This document shows positions 46,150-56,901 of a stretch of DNA of 64,000 nucleotides, one piece after another (the stretch's first letter is position 1; each line of letters starts with the position of its first letter). The translations under genes and the position numbers were made by a program. Origin of the DNA: Fusarium oxysporum f. sp. lycopersici 4287 (Eukaryota > Ascomycota > Sordariomycetes > Hypocreales > Nectriaceae). A model generated the notes under the pieces. That model did no database searches. It was not told the DNA's origin and was given only the letters and a program-made list of their open reading frames with translations. Location: NCBI RefSeq assembly GCF_000149955.1, contig NC_030986.1:2425886-2489885 (forward strand), given 5' to 3'.

Positions 46150-49113
46150 ATGGCTGATACACAAAACCGATACTACCCCCTGGACTCTTCGCTGGCCCGG
46201 AAGCACAGGGGGAGACTTAATCCTATAATTGAGGAGGATAGCGATGATGGTATGGTTCAAAATGGAGGTCGCAGGACGAGACGCGCTGGCAATGCCCAAC
46301 TCAAGATTGAGGCATGGTTAACACCGATGAGCGACCACTTCCCTACACCACGAGGAATGAACTATCTTTCAGCTCCTATTCTCCCATCGTCACCTTCAAC
46401 CGACTCGGCTGCGGACACTTCACCAACCACCTCCAGCAACCCCTGGAATCGCCATAGTGTCGCCACCGAGGCCACGGAGTTTGAGGATCTCTACGATGTG
46501 ACTGATGATGAAGAGGATATGCTTAAGCGAAAAGCGTCTGCTAGGTCGAGGCAGGTCCTGACCAAGCAACCAACTCCGCTCGTCATTCCAGCAACACGCG
46601 ATAACTCTGTTGAGACGTGGTCTGCTGTGGACAACATGAAGAAGTCGATGACTTCTCCAGTCCCTCTGACCCCTTCTGTCAAACTGACCATGTCACCTGC
46701 TCAGATGGAGTTCATGCATGAGCAACATGCAGCAGAGACACCAACCATGTCAGCTCCCCCATCCTTGGATGGGAGTTTGACTTCTGAGCAGCTCGCGGCT
46801 ATGAGCGCCCCGCCCACACCCATAATCGGTAATGAGGATTCAAACGCCGAAGATGCTTGGGCTGGCGTTCAACTACAACCCGGCGCTCTTGCTACCCTCC
46901 ACGCCCTTGCTAGTGGCGAGGAGAACCTTCATGAACAGCCATCTCAAGTTCTTGAGGTACCTGAACAAAATTCTGCCCAGCCAGCTGTCGAGATGCGACA
47001 ACAACCACTGCGACTCATCACCAGCTTCCAGTCGCAGCCAGCTATCAGCAGAGCCTTCTCTCCCAACCCTAACCGTCAGTCTCTTGCAGACTTGACAAAG
47101 CTTGATATTCCATCTCCAGGTGGCTTCTTCTCCGGTCTATCTCCCCGAAGCCGAAACACATGGCACATGCCCTCCAAGTCCCCCGAGGACATGCCGCCAC
47201 CTACGTCCACCACCGCTGAACAGTTCTACCGATGTCCCTGGAACATGGATGCTTCGGTTCCCCCTGTCCCTAAGCGTAAGGAACTCGTCGAGGACTTTTA
47301 TCGTAGTGTTAGGTTTACACCCGCCCCCACTGGGCCCATCGTTGAGCAAGTCGTTGAGCTCAAGGAGGAGGATGACTTCTCGGACGACATGCCCACTGCT
47401 CGACCCGTTTTTGAACACAAGACTGCTCCTTCTACTGTCGAGTCCGCCAATGCCCCAGCTTCACCTCAGGCTGAGGATGCTCCCACCGAGATTGTGGTCG
47501 ACTACGATCCTGAGTATGCTCGCAAGCAACAAAAGGAGGCTCTCTCCCATTTTGATCGCACTGAGCTTTGGCTCATGGCCCAACGATCTTACCTTCGTGG
47601 TGTACAAGATGAGTCAACCGAGGACGATGGTGGGCTCAACACTATCACTGAGGAGGCTGAGGAGGAAATTGAAGCTCCTCAAATTCAAACCGAACTTCCT
47701 CCTCTCAAGGTTCAGCCCGAAACTTCCATTGTTCCTGTCAAGAAGAGCGTTCGTTTCTCCAACCTTGTCTCAACTTCTGATCACCCCAAGCGCCTGCCTT
47801 CCATGCTCGTCCGCCGCGAGTCTGCCTACTATCGGGCATTCCAAGACTATATCATCCGCATCCAGCGCCAGGATGTGTTTGTCCACCAGCTAGCTCGATT
47901 TGAGGCTATCCAGGCTCAGCGCGTTTCCCTTAAGGAGTCTCACCGCAACCAGCTTCTCGGCAAGTACCAGCTCAGCGTCGTTCCCCAGTCCGCCAAGAAG
48001 AGACTCAGCGCCAATGTTGCTCGTGGCGATGATAACATCATTGACGACCCTGAGAAGCTCCGCCGAGAGAAGGAAGTTGAGGCCATGAACCAGATGACCG
48101 TTGCTGCGTGGCATGTTGCCGCCATGAAGATGCTTAACGGTGGTCGCCTCATCTCTGCTCCAGTGACCAAACGACTTGCTCGTCTTTCTCGCGCAGCCCC
48201 TGGACATGGCGGCACTACTCGTGAGCGCGCTAGAGTCCTTGACTTGGGCGGGCAGACTACCTGCGACTGGGCGTGGCACTGCGCGCTCCAGTTCCCCAAC
48301 ACTAAGGTCTACACTGTCACCACCAAGTCCATTCGTCAACTTTCCAACTGCAATGTCCGTGGTCCCCCCAACCATCGACAAGTTGCTGTTGAGAAGTTTT
48401 CTCGCCTCCCCTTCTCAGACAACCAATTCGATCTCATTTCTGCCCGGGAGCTTCACAGCATCCTCAAGCTTTTTGGTGAGAACGGGGAAGACGAGTGGGA
48501 CACCTGTCTCAAGGAGTGCATGCGCGTTCTCAAGCCTGGTGGCTATCTTGACTTCTCACTCTTGGATTCAGACATCATCAACGCTGGTCCCGTTGGACTG
48601 GCAAAGAGCGTTGAGTTCGGCTTTGCCCTCAAGACTCTTGGTTATGACCCTAACCCTACCAAGCTTTGGCTTGGTCGCCTGGCCCGTGCCGGCTTCCAAG
48701 ACACTCGCCGCATCTGGATGTGTCTACCCATGGGTGCCAGGCGAAACATGTTCAAGCCTCCTACCCCTCCTTTGAAGGATAGCCCTAATGGCCAGGATGT
48801 CAAGACCTGCCAGATGGACGCCATGGTTATGGGAAGCAGTGATGATATTGCTAGCGCTTGCAGCATTGCTGGCGGCTGGAACTGGGAGCGATGGCTCCTT
48901 CGCTGTGAGATGGAGAAGGTTGCTGGTGAGCTCCGACTCGCCGATACTACTACTACTGGAACTGCCATGGAGGAGGCTGGCAAGTGTCTGGATGGCGTTG
49001 CTGCCGTTTTCGAGGAGGGCCGAAACTGCAAATCCGGCTTCCGAATGCTCAGCGGTTATGCTCAGAAGCCCAAGGCTGGTACTGAGACCATCAAGATTGC
49101 TCTCTGTGAGTGA
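46150..49113 (+). CDS. Large fungal protein with C-terminal SAM-dependent methyltransferase domain
   Basis: Uncharacterised single-exon protein, 987 aa. The first 550 residues are acidic, Ser/Pro/Glu-rich and low in order, with Pro-rich islands. From about residue 560 a helical segment (YYRAFQDYIIRIQRQDVFVHQLARFEAIQAQRV) precedes a class I methyltransferase domain: motif I is RARVLDLGGQTTCDWAWH (about 693-710), a PFSDNQFDLISARELH stretch equals motif IV, then MRVLKPGGYLDFSLLD is motif V/post-V. Beyond it is a ten-strand-like C-terminal part with TLGYDPNP and LPMGARRNMFKPPTPPLKD, then a Cys-containing tail. Similar architecture is known in uncharacterised proteins of other ascomycetes. The target molecule is unknown. 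Codon bias becomes stronger toward the methyltransferase part. Confidence 0.85.
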   Translation: MADTQNRYYPLDSSLARKHRGRLNPIIEEDSDDGMVQNGGRRTRRAGNAQLKIEAWLTPMSDHFPTPRGMNYLSAPILPSSPSTDSAADTSPTTSSNPWNRHSVATEATEFEDLYDVTDDEEDMLKRKASARSRQVLTKQPTPLVIPATRDNSVETWSAVDNMKKSMTSPVPLTPSVKLTMSPAQMEFMHEQHAAETPTMSAPPSLDGSLTSEQLAAMSAPPTPIIGNEDSNAEDAWAGVQLQPGALATLHALASGEENLHEQPSQVLEVPEQNSAQPAVEMRQQPLRLITSFQSQPAISRAFSPNPNRQSLADLTKLDIPSPGGFFSGLSPRSRNTWHMPSKSPEDMPPPTSTTAEQFYRCPWNMDASVPPVPKRKELVEDFYRSVRFTPAPTGPIVEQVVELKEEDDFSDDMPTARPVFEHKTAPSTVESANAPASPQAEDAPTEIVVDYDPEYARKQQKEALSHFDRTELWLMAQRSYLRGVQDESTEDDGGLNTITEEAEEEIEAPQIQTELPPLKVQPETSIVPVKKSVRFSNLVSTSDHPKRLPSMLVRRESAYYRAFQDYIIRIQRQDVFVHQLARFEAIQAQRVSLKESHRNQLLGKYQLSVVPQSAKKRLSANVARGDDNIIDDPEKLRREKEVEAMNQMTVAAWHVAAMKMLNGGRLISAPVTKRLARLSRAAPGHGGTTRERARVLDLGGQTTCDWAWHCALQFPNTKVYTVTTKSIRQLSNCNVRGPPNHRQVAVEKFSRLPFSDNQFDLISARELHSILKLFGENGEDEWDTCLKECMRVLKPGGYLDFSLLDSDIINAGPVGLAKSVEFGFALKTLGYDPNPTKLWLGRLARAGFQDTRRIWMCLPMGARRNMFKPPTPPLKDSPNGQDVKTCQMDAMVMGSSDDIASACSIAGGWNWERWLLRCEMEKVAGELRLADTTTTGTAMEEAGKCLDGVAAVFEEGRNCKSGFRMLSGYAQKPKAGTETIKIALCE

Positions 49114-50333
49114 TCTGTTAAATATTGAAGATTCTCCTTTGTCAACTCGCACTCGCTCGACACTTTTCATACATAGATGAAGATTTATTTTTTGGGATTG
49201 GATATAGGAAGGGACACAATAACTAAGTATGAGAGACGATGTTTGGATGCGTGATGGTTTCACGCGTAATGGCGGGTGGTTAGGTTAGGTTAGGTTGCAT
49301 GTGCTTGGCGAATGGGGTTTGGATATATCATGCTATGTGCTTACAGATACCATTGTAAATAGTACAGAACATGGTGTTCGGATCCTACTTGACGGAATAA
49401 AGGTTTTCTTTTGTATGAAGATTATTTGAACAGGAATAAAAATATCGATAGGACCAAACACAAGTTAATTATACAGCTCAAAACCAAAAACGCAGTGTTA
49501 CTCATTAAGTCAGGTCAACATTGAAAGTGTATGAGATTGGTCTTACGAGATAACGATATATTAGCCTTAGTCAAGAAGAGATCTCTTGGTGTAACTGCTG
49601 GGTAGTTTATATAACAAAATAAAAACGAAGCATCCGTCGTATCCTAAACTTGTATTAAATCTAAGAAATAACTTAAGATATATTATTCATGAGTATTTGG
49701 CACAGTATGTGATTGCTTACATTAAATCATGTTTTAAAGAAAGCTTTATTAATATGCTGACTACGCCTTTGGCCCAGTTGATGTACTGCTACACTAGTAT
49801 TATGAATCCTGAATAAGATATCAAAGATCAATTCTCATTAAGCATGTCATATAATGGATGGATGCTGATGAAGTTATTTGCGGCCGCATACTCTTACTAT
49901 GATTCAGGGTAGGCCACAATTTCCAATCAACATAGGTACCTAAGCTAAGTACGATGTAGGTAGCGACAGACTGAGTGGTGCAATGCACTTTAAAATAAAC
50001 CAGATGAAAATGATTACATAGAGTACCTAGCCAGACATAGTGCATGAATAAATAACATTCTATTATCGACAACCATTTTGCTGCCCACTTGTCTATTGCT
50101 ATTCTGATGCACTCTGATTTAGACCACTAAGGCCAGAAGCAAATGGATGTTGTTCTAGAAAGGGAAAGGCCGGGCAAAAAACGGGGACCCACATCAGCCG
50201 ACAGCTTCAATCGAGTAGCTTCATGGCCATCATTGACGACTACACGGACGCCTAAAACCATCACCACCAAAGTCGGTCGACATATCACATCGGTTCGATC
50301 CGTCCACGCTCGCTCCGAAAATAAACATTCACA
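49114..50333. other. AT-rich intergenic region before PHB2
   Basis: 1.2 kb. Three TTAGG units occur at about 49279-49296 just after the methyltransferase gene. From about 49430 to 50060 the sequence is visibly AT-rich compared with the flanks. A GGTACC with TAAGTAC neighbours is at 49935. The last 230 nt (CT/GC mix) are the PHB2 promoter. No gene is supportable. Confidence 0.5.
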
Positions 50334-51361
50334 ATGTCGAACAACAACTGGCAGGAGGAAGCTATGCGCCGCCTTCGACAGATGCAGCAGGCCCGTGGTG
50401 GTGTTGGAGGAGGTGGCCCTCAGATGCCTCGAGCAGCCGGTGGTGCCCTCTTCGGCGGTCTGCTACTCGCTGGTGGTGCTCTGTTCCTGTCAAACTCCCT
50501 ATTCAACGTCGATGGTGGTCACAGAGCCATCAAGTACCAGAGGCTAACTGGTGTGAGCAAGGAGATTTACAATGAAGGTGCGAGAAAACGAACTTCGGAG
50601 GATTCGGCTCAGACACTTACTTGGGCAAACAGGAACGCACATCAACATCCCTTGGTTTGAGACACCAATTGTGTACGATGTCCGAGCAAAGCCACGCAAT
50701 GTTGCGTCTTTGACCGGAACCAAGGATCTGCAGATGGTCAACATCACCTGCCGTGTGCTCTCTCGCCCACAGATTGATGCTCTGCCTCAGATCTACCGTA
50801 CACTAGGCACCGACTACGACGAGCGCGTGTTGCCGTCTATTGTCAATGAGGTTCTCAAGAGTGTTGTTGCCCAATTCAACGCCAGCCAGCTCATCACGCA
50901 GCGAGAGAACGTTGCCAGACTGGTTCGAGAGAACCTTGCTCGACGAGCTGCTCGATTCAACATTCTCCTCGACGACGTATCTCTAACTGTAAGAAAATAA
51001 TCGCATACTTGAACAAGAGCATTTGACTGACATCCCGCAGCACCTTGCCTTCTCTCCCGAATTCACAGCTGCCGTCGAGGCTAAGCAGGTTGCCCAGCAA
51101 GAGGCGCAACGAGCTGCTTTCATCGTCGACAAGGCTCGACAGGAAAAGCAGGCCATGGTTGTCAAGGCGCAGGGTGAGGCTCGCTCTGCTGAACTGATTG
51201 GTGAGGCCATCAAGAAGAACAAGGCCTACGTTGAGCTCAAGAAGATCGAGAACGCTCGGCAGATTGCTGCTCAGCTCCAAGAAGCTGGCTCTAAGAACAG
51301 ACTCATGCTTGACTCTGAGGGCCTGGGCCTCAATGTCTTCGACAGTAATGACAAGAACTGA
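50334..51361 (+). CDS. PHB2: Prohibitin-2, inner mitochondrial membrane scaffold
   Basis: Forms ring complexes with Phb1 in the inner mitochondrial membrane that control the m-AAA protease and cardiolipin organisation. Exons 50334-50577, 50633-50988 and 51041-51361 join to 306 aa, the size of yeast Phb2 (310). After a Gln/Arg-rich N-terminus ([21 protein letters not shown]) and a Gly-rich stretch, one membrane helix [17 protein letters not shown] is seen at about 41-57. The first splice gives [26 protein letters not shown], a defining block of Phb2. The PHB/SPFH domain extends to about 200 ([32 protein letters not shown]). A coiled-coil follows ([27 protein letters not shown]). Introns are 55 and 52 nt. 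Confidence 0.96.
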
Positions 51362-51968
51362 TCGGATGATATGGACGGACGAGCCGTGAACGAGGAGAGG
51401 TGCTTATGGATTTAATGAACTCTCCACTGTATGTCTACCGAAAGGGTTGTACTATTAGGAATAATGAGGTAGAAAAAGCCAAACTACCAATTCTGCTCTG
51501 CTGCAAACGATTTCATAAAATTTGGCCTCAATTCAAGAACGACAAGAGTGAACCACTACGGATGCAAACGACGCGAAACAGTAGTTGAGTCTCAAAACTC
51601 GGCTCTTGACACATAGACATGAGCAAATAGGTAAATATTGGATCTTCAATCTTAGCAAGATCGTATTCGCTAAAGCCTCTAACCATCATGAGCTGCAGAA
51701 CTCACAATAGGTACTAGGTAGGCATATCGTCGAGGTAGGCAACAGCTCCAGTCACTGCAAGGGTCGCCCCTCCCCCTCCGTCAGTGTTAGCCCATAACCC
51801 CACCATGAATCAATCTAGCTCAGTCAGCCCAACAGCCGCCAATGCTTTGACCTTCACATCAGCCTCGCATACTTGAAACCTCCACGACGCTCTTTTCTTT
51901 GCTCTTTGCAAACTCTTGTAAAAGCTCTCGAGAACACAACACCCCGGTTCTTCACTACAGCCGCCAAA
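51362..51968. other. Intergenic region PHB2 to RUB1
   Basis: About 600 nt on the same strand: PHB2 3' UTR and RUB1 promoter. It holds TAGGTACTAGGTAGG and GAGGTAGGC near 51711-51740, and a C-rich run at 51768-51780. No gene seen. Confidence 0.45.
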
Positions 51969-52396
51969 ATGTTGATCAAGTACGTCACATGCCGGAATTT
52001 CGACGTCATGCTGGCAAACATGGGAGCAAACTAACACTGCGATAACTAGGGTCCGCACATTGACCGGCAAGGAGATCGAGCTGGATATTGAGTCGGACTA
52101 CAAGGTAAATCTCGAAAGGCGGCAGACAATAGAAGTGGAGAGATCTCAGCTGACCGCTTGTAGGTCTCCCAGATCAAGGAAAAGGTCGAGGAGAAGGAGG
52201 GTATCCCGCCCGTTCAACAGCGACTTATCCATGGCGGCAAGCAAATGTATGTTCTCATACAAACTTTTCATGTCTTTCAGTATACTAACGCACCCTGTCT
52301 AGGACCGACGACAAGACCGCTGCCGAATACAACCTCTCCGCCGGTGACACTCTCCATCTCGTTCTCGCCCTTAGAGGAGGACGATGGATGGCATAA
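51969..52396 (+). CDS. RUB1: NEDD8-like ubiquitin modifier Rub1
   Basis: Ubiquitin-like protein conjugated to cullins, activating SCF-type ligases. Four exons: 51969-51979 (11 nt), 52050-52104, 52164-52246 and 52303-52396, total 80 aa. The N-terminus [22 protein letters not shown] and the block [35 protein letters not shown] are characteristic. Ala72 in LALRGG separates NEDD8 from ubiquitin, which has Arg72. Gly75-Gly76 is the conjugation end; a four-residue tail RWMA follows and must be removed by a processing protease (Yuh1/UCHL3 or NEDP1 type). A ten-residue difference from ubiquitin genes and the single copy argue against a polyubiquitin gene. All splice junctions are in phase. Confidence 0.95.
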
Positions 52397-52965
52397 ATAC
52401 ATCGAACGAATATTTGAGCGAACATAGTGGACCTCATCCCGACCTAACGAGTTCGCCGCTCGACAACCGAGGATGACGAGGGATGATTATACTAGGTGGA
52501 ATGACTGAGCACAGTACAAGAGCTGTTGAACCCACGGGATCATGATGTCGAGCCAGCTGGAGCAGTCATGCGCGAACACTGCTGCTAGTATCAAACACTT
52601 TCAGGAGACACGGTGATAATACCAAAACATACGATAAAGTTATTCTCATTGAAGCATCCCGTTTTAACAAGCCTGGCTATGCTCATATTTCGCCTGTCGT
52701 CTTATTGCTATCATACACATCACAAATTGGTATATGCGCCAACCTCGATATTCCATTCTATTCCTAATCTAATTACACGATTTATGGACTATTAGTCCGT
52801 TATCATTGTTGTCACTCGCTTATCGCCGTTTGGTTCCCTTGCTATGGCCCGTTATACACTGTACTCCTGTAATGCAATGGGGTTGGAAATTGCCCCTCAA
52901 ATAAACCTCCCGACAAACCGTGCCAAACATATATATATGTATAAAAAGAATTGTTTGTTTGGATC
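52397..52965. other. Convergent 3' region between RUB1 and ELA1
   Basis: 570 nt between stop codons, the second half AT-rich. Presumably 3' UTRs. No other feature. Confidence 0.45.
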
Positions 52966-54114
52966 TCAAGCTCTTTTCTTAGGCTTCATGAAGACATCCG
53001 TAGCCTTGCGCTTGCGTGGTCCGATGCCCAGATTAGGTCGTGTATTTGTGAGACGTGTAGGTGAAGACTGTTCGGCTGGCTCGGGAGAAAGAGATATTTG
53101 TTTCTGTTGAGGGGTAGGAGATAGCGACTTTCCAGCTGAAGCGGTCACTCTGGGCCGTGAAGATGTTGTAGTTTGAGGCTTAGGACCTTTATAGCTGTTG
53201 GATAGAAGACCAGTGCGTTTGACGTTGCTTGTAGAGTCGCTGTGGCCAGCAGCAGGCTTCTTCAGAGGAGACGAAGATACCTGAGACGAAGCCTTTCGAC
53301 GGGGTACCGGCTGTTCATCGTCAAACAGATCATCCCCATCTTCAGAATCAGAGTCCGAGATGTATTGCGCCCGTGCCTCATGGGTTTCAACTACATCAGA
53401 GACTGTTGGCTTCGGTGGAGGAGGGGGCGGAGGTCGGATTGTTGGCTTGGCGGCTCTCTGATAGTCGTTCACCATAGCTGCAGGCGCCTTGCGGAGTTTT
53501 GTGATAGCATTTGATGCTTGTGTTGGCCTTGACAATGCGCCGTGGATACTGGCAATCTCCTTCGTCTCTCGTCGTACTTTGCGCATGACGCTTGCACCAT
53601 TGTGAGTCTTGGTACGGCTTCCCCTGTTGAAAGCGAGCGTGCTGCCATTGGGGTCTCGCGCACCAAATCCCCAAGCCTTCTTTGGACCGACTCTGCCTCC
53701 TCGGGGCAGAAGTCTTCTGTCATCGACAATCTTGCTGGTGTTCTTCTCCTTGTCCTCCTTGAGTCCCATGAGAGCATTCTTGAGCTTCGCCTCACTTTCC
53801 AAGAGGGCCTTCTGGTGATCTGACTTGTATTTCTCATAGACGCGATACCATTTAGTTGGGTTTGGTGGTTTATATGCCTTTTGCTTGACTTCCATAGGAA
53901 ACTCATGCTTGATAAGCTTCAGCCATACCTCACCTGTCTCGCCCTGGATTTGAGGCGAGTTCAGTTCGATAGTTCGTAGTTGTTTCGCGTTATCGATCTT
54001 GAGGAGAAGGAGGCGGACGGCTTTATAAGGAAGATAGTCGCCAACACTGTCGAGTTCGCGGATGTTTTTGATGCATGCCGCAGTGGCAAGTTCCAACAGA
54101 GACTTGGGTGGCAT
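52966..54114 (-). CDS. ELA1: Elongin-A homologue (Ela1)
   Basis: Elongin-A family protein; in yeast Ela1 with Elc1 and Cul3 forms a ligase that polyubiquitylates stalled RNA polymerase II. Intronless, 382 aa. The Elongin-A domain covers about residues 1-110: a BC-box/F-box-like start (SLLELATAACIKNIRELDSVGDYLPYKAVRLLLLKID), then AKQLRTIELNSPQIQGETGEVWLKLIKHEFP and WYRVYEKYKSDHQKALLESE. The remainder is basic, Ser/Pro-rich with an SDSDSEDGDDLFDDEQP acidic island, and ends in a nuclear-type GPRKRKATDVFMKPKKRA. The TFIIS N-domain of animal elongin-A is absent, as in other fungi. It is divergent from TFG2. The neighbouring modifier gene RUB1 belongs to the same ubiquitin/cullin world. Confidence 0.88.
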   Translation of the reverse strand: MPPKSLLELATAACIKNIRELDSVGDYLPYKAVRLLLLKIDNAKQLRTIELNSPQIQGETGEVWLKLIKHEFPMEVKQKAYKPPNPTKWYRVYEKYKSDHQKALLESEAKLKNALMGLKEDKEKNTSKIVDDRRLLPRGGRVGPKKAWGFGARDPNGSTLAFNRGSRTKTHNGASVMRKVRRETKEIASIHGALSRPTQASNAITKLRKAPAAMVNDYQRAAKPTIRPPPPPPPKPTVSDVVETHEARAQYISDSDSEDGDDLFDDEQPVPRRKASSQVSSSPLKKPAAGHSDSTSNVKRTGLLSNSYKGPKPQTTTSSRPRVTASAGKSLSPTPQQKQISLSPEPAEQSSPTRLTNTRPNLGIGPRKRKATDVFMKPKKRA

Positions 54115-55091
54115 CTTGAAGCTCGGGTTAACGTGTCGAAAGTTCGTTCATGTGTTTCGTAAGTTTATGCGATCGGTATGGTGTTTATATGGGGAGATAT
54201 GCGGAGTGTTCCGTGATAATTATAGCGACGCCTGAATAGCAGTGGTACAGTTGAGGAGTAAGACGGATTAAGGCAGGGTTATATAAGGTAAGGTGGGCGG
54301 CACAGTGGAAGAAAGAAGAGTGATTAAGTGTTAAGCCCCTTGGAAAGGCAGCCAAGCATTGCTATAAAGAAAGCGACAGCATCGTAAATGTGTGATGTTC
54401 CGAGAGAGTTGAGATCTTGAAAGGGTACTCGAATGTCAAGGGAAGCCTTTGTAGTATAGGTAGGTCTGAGCCACGACGTAGTTGTCAGGGATGTGATAGG
54501 TGAGGAATCCGTTGGCAGCTGGGGCATATAGGCTTTGCCTCATCGGATTAGCGTGAAAGTAGGCTGGCCGATCCGCAAGACACTTACGGATACTCACTGG
54601 CATAAAGAACATAGAACTTACTATTAATTGGAGTGTGCCTGCCATTAGATTAAATTCCATTCGCGGCTGCTGTTCCTATGCACACAATGAGTAACTAACG
54701 GCAGCTTCAGTTGTAGGCTTTACCGTGCGAGCTGATGGATAAAATACATACTAACAAAGGCGATTCTGTCCCATGATCCAATCAGAGCTCCACACCTTTA
54801 TACCAATACCGTGTACCTATCTGCGTTTTAGTACTGTACTAAGCATGAGAAAGGCTCACCATGAGCGTGCCTGGGTCTCCACTCAAAGACATCATTCACG
54901 AGCTGATAGCCATTCCCTGGGGCGCGCGAATCAACAAAGCGCATACAAAGTTCCTCTTCCCTATACAGAGGAATCCTAAACTTTGGATAAACTTACATAT
55001 CCTAAACATTTCTCGCCCAGTATCTACCTAAGGTCCCCCGAGTTGTTGCATCTCCAGGTATTCCTCGTCCTGCACAACTTCGATCAGCATC
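54115..55091. promoter_or_regulatory. Divergent promoter region ELA1/TFG2
   Basis: 977 nt between the start codons, with only short unsupported frames. It is unusually long for a pair of housekeeping genes; a small noncoding RNA cannot be excluded. Confidence 0.45.
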
Positions 55092-56359
55092 ATGGCCGAT
55101 TCCTTCATCAAGCAGGAGCCCTTCATCAAACCCGATCCTGAGGCATCTGGTTCTCCTGCGCAAGTCGACGAAGAAGATCTGTATGAAGATGCCGGCGACC
55201 TCGAATTCTACGAAAAAAACGCTGGCGCTTTCGAGCAACTCTACCTCGCGCGCGTTCCTCGATACATGTGGGAAGCTTGGTCTAAATTGACGGAGCGACT
55301 CGGCGACGACGACGAGATTCAAATTGGCACTCTGCGAACATGGAATGAACAAAAGCCGGATGGCAGCCTAGACGTATGCATACCTGATAAGACGTCATGG
55401 CACCATACTGACATGCATAGACCAAACTTCGCATGCTTCTCTCCGCCAACTGCCCAGAGCATCAGGTGCTGCCTCGCGAATATGACCTAGTGGTCCAAGA
55501 ACACAACGTTAGCAACCACTTCATTTTCAGCGAGGAGGATTTGCCCGGTTTCAAGGCGCGAAGCAAGGCGCGACAAGAGGCTGCTGATGCTGGCATCCCT
55601 GCCTCATTGTTGAGGCAGAAACAAGGCAACAGCAACGGACCAGAACGTCCGAGCTACGACCGTAGGAGCCGATATCAACCATACTATCGAAAAGCTGTCC
55701 CGAGTAAGCTTGGTTTCGCATAGCCGTGCCACGAATAAGTGCTAACACAGCATCCCAGAAAAGACAAAGATCTTTGGCAAGATTCACTATGATGTTCGTG
55801 TTGAACCCCACGGCAAAGATGAGGAAGAGCGGGTGCTTCAGCAGAAGATTCTGGATGCAGAGGCGAACAAATCCAAGGTCCAAATCATCAGTCGACACGC
55901 AGCTTCAGCCGTAGTGAACCCTGGAACTACCCGCGCAGCCGAATTTGGAGACAGCTTCATCGTACGTTTTGTTCCCGTACAGTCTTTCACTCTCGGTTAT
56001 GTTAACAAACGTCCTAGAAAAATATTGCTGCCACAGCCAAGCCAAAGAAGGGCGAGGTGTTCAAGGCAGCTCGTATTCCAGAGAACCAGCTTCTGGATCT
56101 CATCTTCGAGTGTTTCCGCCAGTATCAGTATTGGTCAGTGAAGGCTTTGCGACAAAAGCTTCAACAGCCCGAACAATACCTTCGACAGGTGCTCGAGAAG
56201 ATTGCTGTTCTCAACAAGAGTGGCCGGTTTGCCAACCAGTATTGCCTGAGCGATGCCTACCGCGACAAGGGTGGCGCAGAGGCCCAGGAGGCTGCTGCTG
56301 AACCTGTTGATGACGACGAGGACGATGCGGAGATGGAGGATGTGTTGCCCGTCTCCTAG
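55092..56359 (+). CDS. TFG2: TFIIF beta subunit (Tfg2/RAP30)
   Basis: General transcription factor that, with Tfg1, recruits RNA polymerase II to promoters. Four exons: 55092-55373, 55421-55703, 55759-55961 and 56018-56359, joined to 369 aa. The dimerisation domain is N-terminal (LARVPRYMWEAWSKLTE..., IGTLRTWNEQ, then across the first splice TKLRMLLSANCPEHQVLPREYDL). A charged linker with RPSYDRRSRYQPYYRKAVP follows; the second splice gives VP-KKTKIFGKIHYDVRVEP. The C-terminal winged helix is RIPENQLLDLIFECFRQYQYWSVKALRQKLQQPEQYLRQVLEKIAVLNKSGRFANQYCL. The tail is acidic (DDDEDDAEMEDVLPVS). Domain order and splice phases are all consistent. Confidence 0.95.
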
Positions 56360-56901
56360 TATCAGCATCGACGGACCTCTTAGAAGAGGACAAAAAGGGG
56401 CAAGATTTCACTTCAAGGATAACGAACGGAGGATATCATTTAATGTGGTGTTCGAAGGATTCAGGGTAGGGTTTTTAGAGCGGCGATACCCTTCTAGTCT
56501 TATAGATTACCAGTTGTAGTCAACCATCTAGCGAAATGCTTTGAGAGCCGTGATTCGCTCGTCAACTGAAACCATCTTTATTTTATCCGGTCTGAGATCG
56601 AACTTGGACTCTAGAATTCTTGGCTGGGCTACTCTCGCACTTGGTTATCATGATCCACTCACTATTGTTCTAGATCACAACTACCTACGTAATAACTTCC
56701 CCGCAGTAACCAATGCACTCTAAACTGGTCGGAGGCGCTTTCCGATTGTTATAAGACTGGATCAGCTGCTGTCCAAGGGCTGGAATCACCTGCTTTGCTT
56801 AGATGTATGCATTCATATACACTCTTCTCCTCTTAATCACCCGAACAACCCCGCTTATTACCAAGGCTCGAGACAACATTTCCTATCCGACCTGTCCCAA
56901 G
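56360..56901. other. Intergenic region TFG2 to HAD hydrolase gene
   Basis: 540 nt on the same strand. No gene is recognised. An in-frame ATG at 56803 precedes the HAD gene and could add 33 residues with a hydrophobic start. Confidence 0.45.

Noticed and set aside
47102..47893. A 263-codon frame inside the methyltransferase gene
   Set aside because: It overlaps the real gene in another frame, Ser/Leu/Pro-rich without any recognisable feature.
49276..49296. TTAGG repeats as a telomere relic
   Set aside because: Only about three units and the unit is TTAGG, not the TTAGGG of filamentous fungi; the position is an ordinary 3' flank.
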